Positions 7,643-10,506 of a stretch of 10,506 nucleotides of DNA are shown here, piece after piece. Position numbers and translations under genes: made by a program. The notes under the pieces were generated by a model. That model did no database searches, was not told the origin of the DNA, and was given only the letters and a program-made list of their open reading frames with translations. Location of the stretch: the NCBI GenBank assembly GCA_947465365.1, contig CANIAV010000018.1:1-10506 (forward strand). Reading direction: 5' to 3'. This stretch comes from Actinomycetota bacterium (GTDB lineage Bacteria > Actinomycetota > Actinomycetes > Nanopelagicales > Nanopelagicaceae). Each line of letters starts with the position of its first letter. The first letter of the stretch is position 1.

Positions 7643-8516
7643 CGTAGGAACCCTTCGCCGGGCGTCTCCGGCGCGCTAATACTTCAACTCCAGGGGCCAT
7701 ACGTCGGGCGAATATCAGAAATCCGGTGTGACCAATCATCCGTTGTTGTGGACGTACCGCTAGGCCTTCGTGATGCCAACCGCGAACCATACTTTCAAAA
7801 CTCTCCGGTTCGGTGAAGTGGCCATCATCCTTTAGCGCTTCTGCAGTTGCAGATAGCTGAGTTGTAGTTGCAACATATGCCATAAAGACGCCACCAGGAC
7901 GAAGCACTTTTGCGGCCATCTCAATACATTCCCAAGGTGCCAACATATCTAGAATCACCCGATCGAAATCTTCGTCAAAGGTCTTTTCTTGAACCGAACC
8001 AATATCAAGAGACCAATTACTGGGCGCTCCCCCAAAATAATTCTCAATATTCAATTTTGCATTTTCAGCGAAATCTTCTCGTCTTTCTACTGAATGCACA
8101 TGTCCTGCTGCACCTACGGCGCGCAAGAGCGAAAGAGTTAGTGCACCGCTACCGACGCCGGCTTCAAGAACGCGCGCGCCCGGAAAAATATCGGCAAATC
8201 CAACGATCATCGCTGAATCTTTTGGGTAGACGATCGTTGCGCCCCGCGGCATAGATAGGACGTAATCAGTTAACAGCGGAATGAAAGCGGTGAACTTTAA
8301 ACCTGCACTTGTGCTGACAACAGAACCTTCCGGAAGGCCAATTAGATCATCGTGAATGATCCAACCTTTGTGGGTATGCCACTCTTTTCCAGGCGTAATC
8401 GTGATGCTATAAATCTTTCCTTTTTGATCAGTTAGTTGCACACGATCTCCGGCAACGAAGAAACCACGATTGCGCGTTGCTGCTGCGCTTGCTGGATCTT
8501 TACCGGTCTTCGACAC
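7626..8516 (-). CDS. trmI: tRNA (adenine58-N1)-methyltransferase TrmI
   Basis: TrmI uses S-adenosylmethionine to make m1A58 in the T-loop of tRNAs. The 296-residue protein aligns by eye with M. tuberculosis Rv2118c: FVAGDRVQLTDQKGKIY (20-36) is the N-terminal beta domain, YVLSMPRG and YPKD (85-100) precede the catalytic domain, LEAGVGSGALTL (117-128) is the SAM-binding loop, LDMLAPWE (189-196) holds the acidic active-site motif, and RPQQRMIGHTGFL (255-267) is the conserved C-terminal signature. The first 18 or so residues and the Arg-rich tail are lineage-specific. The start is GTG at 8516, with AGGA 7 nt upstream; those bases also read as a -10 hexamer (TAGGAT). The gene heads the nine-gene minus-strand run and is divergent from the RecB-like nuclease, as in Rv2118c/Rv2119. 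Confidence 0.95.
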   Translation of the reverse strand: MSKTGKDPASAAATRNRGFFVAGDRVQLTDQKGKIYSITITPGKEWHTHKGWIIHDDLIGLPEGSVVSTSAGLKFTAFIPLLTDYVLSMPRGATIVYPKDSAMIVGFADIFPGARVLEAGVGSGALTLSLLRAVGAAGHVHSVERREDFAENAKLNIENYFGGAPSNWSLDIGSVQEKTFDEDFDRVILDMLAPWECIEMAAKVLRPGGVFMAYVATTTQLSATAEALKDDGHFTEPESFESMVRGWHHEGLAVRPQQRMIGHTGFLIFARRMAPGVEVLARRRRPAKGSYGVAED

Positions 8517-8522
8517 AGGAGC

Positions 8523-8528
8523 ATCCTA
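8523..8528 (-). promoter_or_regulatory. Candidate -10 element (or Shine-Dalgarno) for trmI
   Basis: TAGGAT fits the actinobacterial -10 consensus TANNNT and lies 6 nt before the GTG start of trmI, which would give a leaderless transcript. The same bases contain AGGA, so they could serve as a ribosome binding site for a transcript starting farther upstream. No convincing -35 is seen. It would drive the long minus-strand run. Confidence 0.3.
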
Positions 8529-8532
8529 AGCG

Positions 8533-8556
8533 TTATCAGAGCAAAGGCTGTATCTT
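8533..8556 (+). promoter_or_regulatory. Candidate PafBC-type (RecA-NDp-like) promoter of the RecB-like nuclease gene
   Basis: TTATCAGAG (8533-8541) matches 7 of 9 positions of the mycobacterial RecA-NDp element TTGTCRGTG, and TATCTT (8551-8556) fits the TANNNT -10. The spacer is 9 nt, one longer than the published 8. The -10 ends 8 nt before the ATG, so the transcript is probably leaderless; the sequence between is pyrimidine-rich with no Shine-Dalgarno. The promoter position is reasonable; control by PafBC is only a hypothesis. Confidence 0.35.
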
Positions 8557-8564
8557 CCTTCTCT

Positions 8565-9320
8565 ATGGACCAGTTGCGCCTCTCACCTAGCCGCATCAAT
8601 GACTTTAATAACTGTCCACAACTCTATAAATATCGCACTATCGACCTGCTACCAGAGCCGCCTAGCATCGATGCCGAACGCGGAACGTTGATCCATACCG
8701 TCCTAGAAGATCTCTTCGAGCTTCCGGCCAAAGATCGTGATCTACAACGAGCCACCGAACTATTGCCAAGTAGATGGCAGGCGCAGATTTCCGAAAAGCC
8801 CGCCATTGCAGAATTAGTTCTTGATGAAGGCGCCTGGTTTGCTCGTGCCGAACAGCTATTAGGTAATTACTTCACTTTAGAGAAACCAAATACCTTTGAA
8901 CCTACTTATCGCGAACTCCATTTGGAGATGGATCTCTCTGAAAAACTTTATCTTCATGGTTATGTAGATCGCTTAGATGTTGCTCCAACTGGCGAAGTTC
9001 GTATCGTGGATTATAAAACTGGAAAATCTCCGAAACCTGGTTGGGAAGAGAAAGCGCTCTTTCAGCTACGCGTCTATGCCCTGTTGTATTGGAAGAATAA
9101 CGGCGTTATCCCAAAGCTACTTCAGTTGATTTACCTAGGCGATACCCGTTTAGTCAAGAGCGTTCCAACCGAAAAAGATCTTGTGAAGACTGAAAGAATT
9201 CTTTTTGATATCGCAGATGAGATTCTGCGCGCAATCGAAAAGAATGAATTTCGCCCACGACCTACCAAACTTTGTGACTGGTGCTTCTTTAAAGCGATCT
9301 GCCCAGCTCACGTTGGTTGA
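8565..9320 (+). CDS. RecB/Cas4-like PD-(D/E)XK nuclease with Fe-S cluster cysteines
   Basis: This protein corresponds to the RecB-family exonuclease divergent from trmI in M. tuberculosis (Rv2119). From ATG 8565 it has 251 residues. It shows LSPSRINDFNNCPQLYKYR (6-24) with C17, RGTLIHTVLEDLF (39-51) with the conserved His44, GYVDRLDV (132-139) with D135, VDYKTG (148-153) as the D-x-K catalytic motif, and a downstream Q167/Y171 motif. C237-x2-C240-x5-C246 plus C17 make the four-cysteine [4Fe-4S] pattern of Cas4/AddB nucleases. The frame is open upstream to 8436, but that extension lies opposite trmI codons and lacks family similarity, so I reject it. No cas genes or helicase partner are adjacent, so this is a stand-alone nuclease, probably in DNA repair. 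Its 3' end overlaps the HAD gene by 32 bp. Confidence 0.92.
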   Translation: MDQLRLSPSRINDFNNCPQLYKYRTIDLLPEPPSIDAERGTLIHTVLEDLFELPAKDRDLQRATELLPSRWQAQISEKPAIAELVLDEGAWFARAEQLLGNYFTLEKPNTFEPTYRELHLEMDLSEKLYLHGYVDRLDVAPTGEVRIVDYKTGKSPKPGWEEKALFQLRVYALLYWKNNGVIPKLLQLIYLGDTRLVKSVPTEKDLVKTERILFDIADEILRAIEKNEFRPRPTKLCDWCFFKAICPAHVG

Positions 9321-9963
9321 GCTCTGACCAACTTTCTAAATCCCGCAATCCAATATCTTGAAAACTTTTTACTACCTTCAGGCGCGGCTCTTCAGAAATC
9401 GTTACATAATGCGGAATTGCAATAACAAAGGCGCCACTGGCTCTAGCTGCCGTTAGCCCGGTGGGAGAATCTTCAAAGATCACGCAATTTTCTATATCCA
9501 CACCCAATAATTTGGCGGCATGAAGATATGGATCTGGAAAGGGTTTGGTTCGTTCGATATCGCCTGATGCCACACTTGTTGCAAAAAACTTATCCGTCAT
9601 TCCAGATAGAACTGCATCAACGATCACCCTTGGGCTAGCCGATACAAGAGCCTGCGGAATCTTCGCCTCAGCAAGGGTCCTAGAAAACTCAAGTGAACCG
9701 GGCATTAACTGCACTTTTCCACTCATTCGGCGCACCATCTCATCGACGATCATCACGCCTAACTCTTCTGGTGACTTGGCACCGTTCAAACATTTAGCCA
9801 TGTACTCAGTCACGCGGGATAAAGGCCCACCTAAACATTGCAATTGATCCTCTGGGGCCCAGGCGTAACCATTTGCTTTCATCATCTCTGATTCGGCCTC
9901 ATGCCAATCTGGTTCAGAGTCGATAAATAAGCCATCCATATCAAAGAGAACTGCCTCAAACAT
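9289..9963 (-). CDS. HAD-superfamily hydrolase (beta-phosphoglucomutase-like, subfamily IA)
   Basis: This 224-residue protein is a cytoplasmic HAD phosphatase or phosphomutase. Motif I is FDMDG (7-11), with nucleophile D8 and acid/base D10. An alpha-helical cap follows (about 16-85). Motif II is the Ser in LVSAS (S108), motif III is TKPFPDPY with K140, and motif IV is IFEDSPTG with E164 and D165. All catalytic residues are present and the length is normal. The D-x-D-G-x-x-x-D-S-E opening and the KPFPDPY motif resemble the beta-phosphoglucomutase/phosphoglycolate phosphatase group; the substrate cannot be read from sequence. It starts 36 bp after metH on the same strand, with a purine-rich GAAGAGAG about 9 nt before the ATG, so the two are probably co-transcribed. 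It converges on the RecB-like gene, leaving no space for a terminator. Confidence 0.9.
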   Translation of the reverse strand: MFEAVLFDMDGLFIDSEPDWHEAESEMMKANGYAWAPEDQLQCLGGPLSRVTEYMAKCLNGAKSPEELGVMIVDEMVRRMSGKVQLMPGSLEFSRTLAEAKIPQALVSASPRVIVDAVLSGMTDKFFATSVASGDIERTKPFPDPYLHAAKLLGVDIENCVIFEDSPTGLTAARASGAFVIAIPHYVTISEEPRLKVVKSFQDIGLRDLESWSELNQRELGRSL

Positions 9964-9999
9964 ATCTATCTACTCTCTTCAAAATTTGAGTTGTCTAAG

Positions 10000-10506
10000 C
10001 TAATTAGCGTTAAAGTATTTCGCTTCAGGGTGATGAACGATAATCGCCGAAGTGCTCTGTTCTGGATGTAGCTGGAATTCTTCCGAAAGCTCAACACCGA
10101 TACGACCTGGTTCAAGTAGCTCACACAATTGGATCTGATCTTCTAGATTTGGACATGCTGGGTATCCGAATGAATATCGTGAACCCCGATAGCCCTGGTC
10201 CAAAATCCCTTGCAAATCTGCAGCGTCATCTCCGCGGACTTCAAATTCTTCACGTACTCGAGCGTGCCAATGTTCAGCAAGGGCCTCAGTTAACTGCACT
10301 GATAATCCGTGCAATTCAAGGTATTCGCGATAATTATTTGCGGCAAATAATTCAGCCGCAGCCTTACTGATTTCACTACCCATCGTTACTACATGGAAAG
10401 CAACCACATCAGTCTTGCCAGATTCTTTGGAGGCAAAGAAATCGCTCAGACATAAACGACGATCTCGCGACTGGCGCGGGAAGGTAAATCTCGTTCGCTC
10501 TTGACC
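10000..10506 (-). CDS. metH: Cobalamin-dependent methionine synthase, C-terminal part (cut by window edge)
   Basis: The frame is open from the right edge to TAG at 10000-10002, giving 168 visible residues; the 5' part lies outside. MetH transfers the methyl group of methyltetrahydrofolate to homocysteine via cobalamin. The visible part is the SAM-binding reactivation domain: RTRFTFPRQSRDRRLCLSDF (4-23), a DVVAFHVVTMG strand (33-43), ELFAANNYREYLELHGLSVQ (52-71), TEALAEHWH (73-81), the signature RYSFGYPACP (110-119) and SEEFQLHPEQSTSA (141-154). A GTG at 10407 is not a real start, because family similarity continues upstream of it without a break to the window edge. It ends 36 bp before the HAD gene with no terminator hairpin. 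Confidence 0.94.
   Translation of the reverse strand, partial: GQERTRFTFPRQSRDRRLCLSDFFASKESGKTDVVAFHVVTMGSEISKAAAELFAANNYREYLELHGLSVQLTEALAEHWHARVREEFEVRGDDAADLQGILDQGYRGSRYSFGYPACPNLEDQIQLCELLEPGRIGVELSEEFQLHPEQSTSAIIVHHPEAKYFNAN

Larger units (their letters stand above)
1..8516 (-). other. Probable nine-gene transcription unit, trmI to lnt
   Basis: The nine minus-strand genes are spaced by overlaps or very short gaps: trmI/pafB overlap 17 bp, pafB/pafC 8 bp, pafC to tatA 13-49 bp depending on the tatA start, tatA to tatC 5 bp, tatC to lipid kinase 9 bp, lipid kinase/helY 4 bp, helY/exonuclease 4 bp, exonuclease/lnt 7 bp. No hairpin followed by a T-run fits between them. A single transcript from the 8517-8564 region, perhaps with internal promoters such as before tatA, is the simplest reading. 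The left end is outside the window. Confidence 0.65.

Noticed and set aside
8436..8564. Upstream extension of the RecB-like nuclease (43 extra residues)
   Set aside because: The extension is opposite trmI codons, is Cys- and Arg-rich, and has no family similarity; the match to relatives begins at Met 8565.
8565..9320. Cas4 of a CRISPR system
   Set aside because: The Fe-S nuclease motif set is Cas4-like, but there are no cas1/cas2 genes or repeat array nearby, and the position next to trmI matches the chromosomal RecB-like gene of M. tuberculosis.
9999..10008. Palindrome GCTAATTAGC at the metH stop codon
   Set aside because: Only 10 bp with no loop and no extended arms; too short to call an operator or terminator, and such palindromes arise by chance.

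Overview
The window looks like part of the chromosome of a low-GC, gene-dense actinobacterium, perhaps a freshwater acI/Nanopelagicales-type lineage. Evidence: the genes and their order match the region of Mycobacterium tuberculosis around Rv2090-Rv2119 (RecB-like nuclease, divergent trmI, pafB, pafC, tatA, tatC, helY, 5'-3' exonuclease). Base composition is roughly half AT by eye, and genes overlap or nearly touch. The lineage is an inference; there is no rRNA or other marker here.

Layout, right to left: the 3' end of metH (minus) and a HAD phosphatase (minus) are followed by a plus-strand RecB/Cas4-like Fe-S nuclease that converges on the HAD gene, with their 3' ends overlapping by 32 bp. 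A 48-bp divergent region (8517-8564) separates the nuclease from trmI. From trmI leftward, nine minus-strand genes run without room for a terminator: trmI, pafB, pafC, tatA, tatC, a diacylglycerol-kinase-type lipid kinase, helY, a 5'-3' exonuclease, and lnt, which is cut by the left edge. No gap between genes exceeds about 50 bp, so there is no long non-coding stretch. I see no tRNA, rRNA, mobile element, CRISPR or phage gene.

Functionally, the genes fall into DNA-damage functions (PafB/PafC, RecB-like nuclease, 5'-3' exonuclease, perhaps HelY), envelope functions (TatA/TatC export, Lnt lipoprotein acylation, lipid kinase) and housekeeping (tRNA m1A58 methylation, methionine synthesis, HAD phosphatase). 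The most notable point is an absence: trmI overlaps pafB by 17 bp, whereas in M. tuberculosis the Pup-proteasome genes (mpa, dop, pup, prcBA, pafA) lie between them. The second is a partial match to the PafBC-dependent promoter motif (RecA-NDp) just upstream of the RecB-like nuclease, whose start appears leaderless. I did not find a convincing new multi-gene system; the region is a conserved actinobacterial neighbourhood in condensed form.
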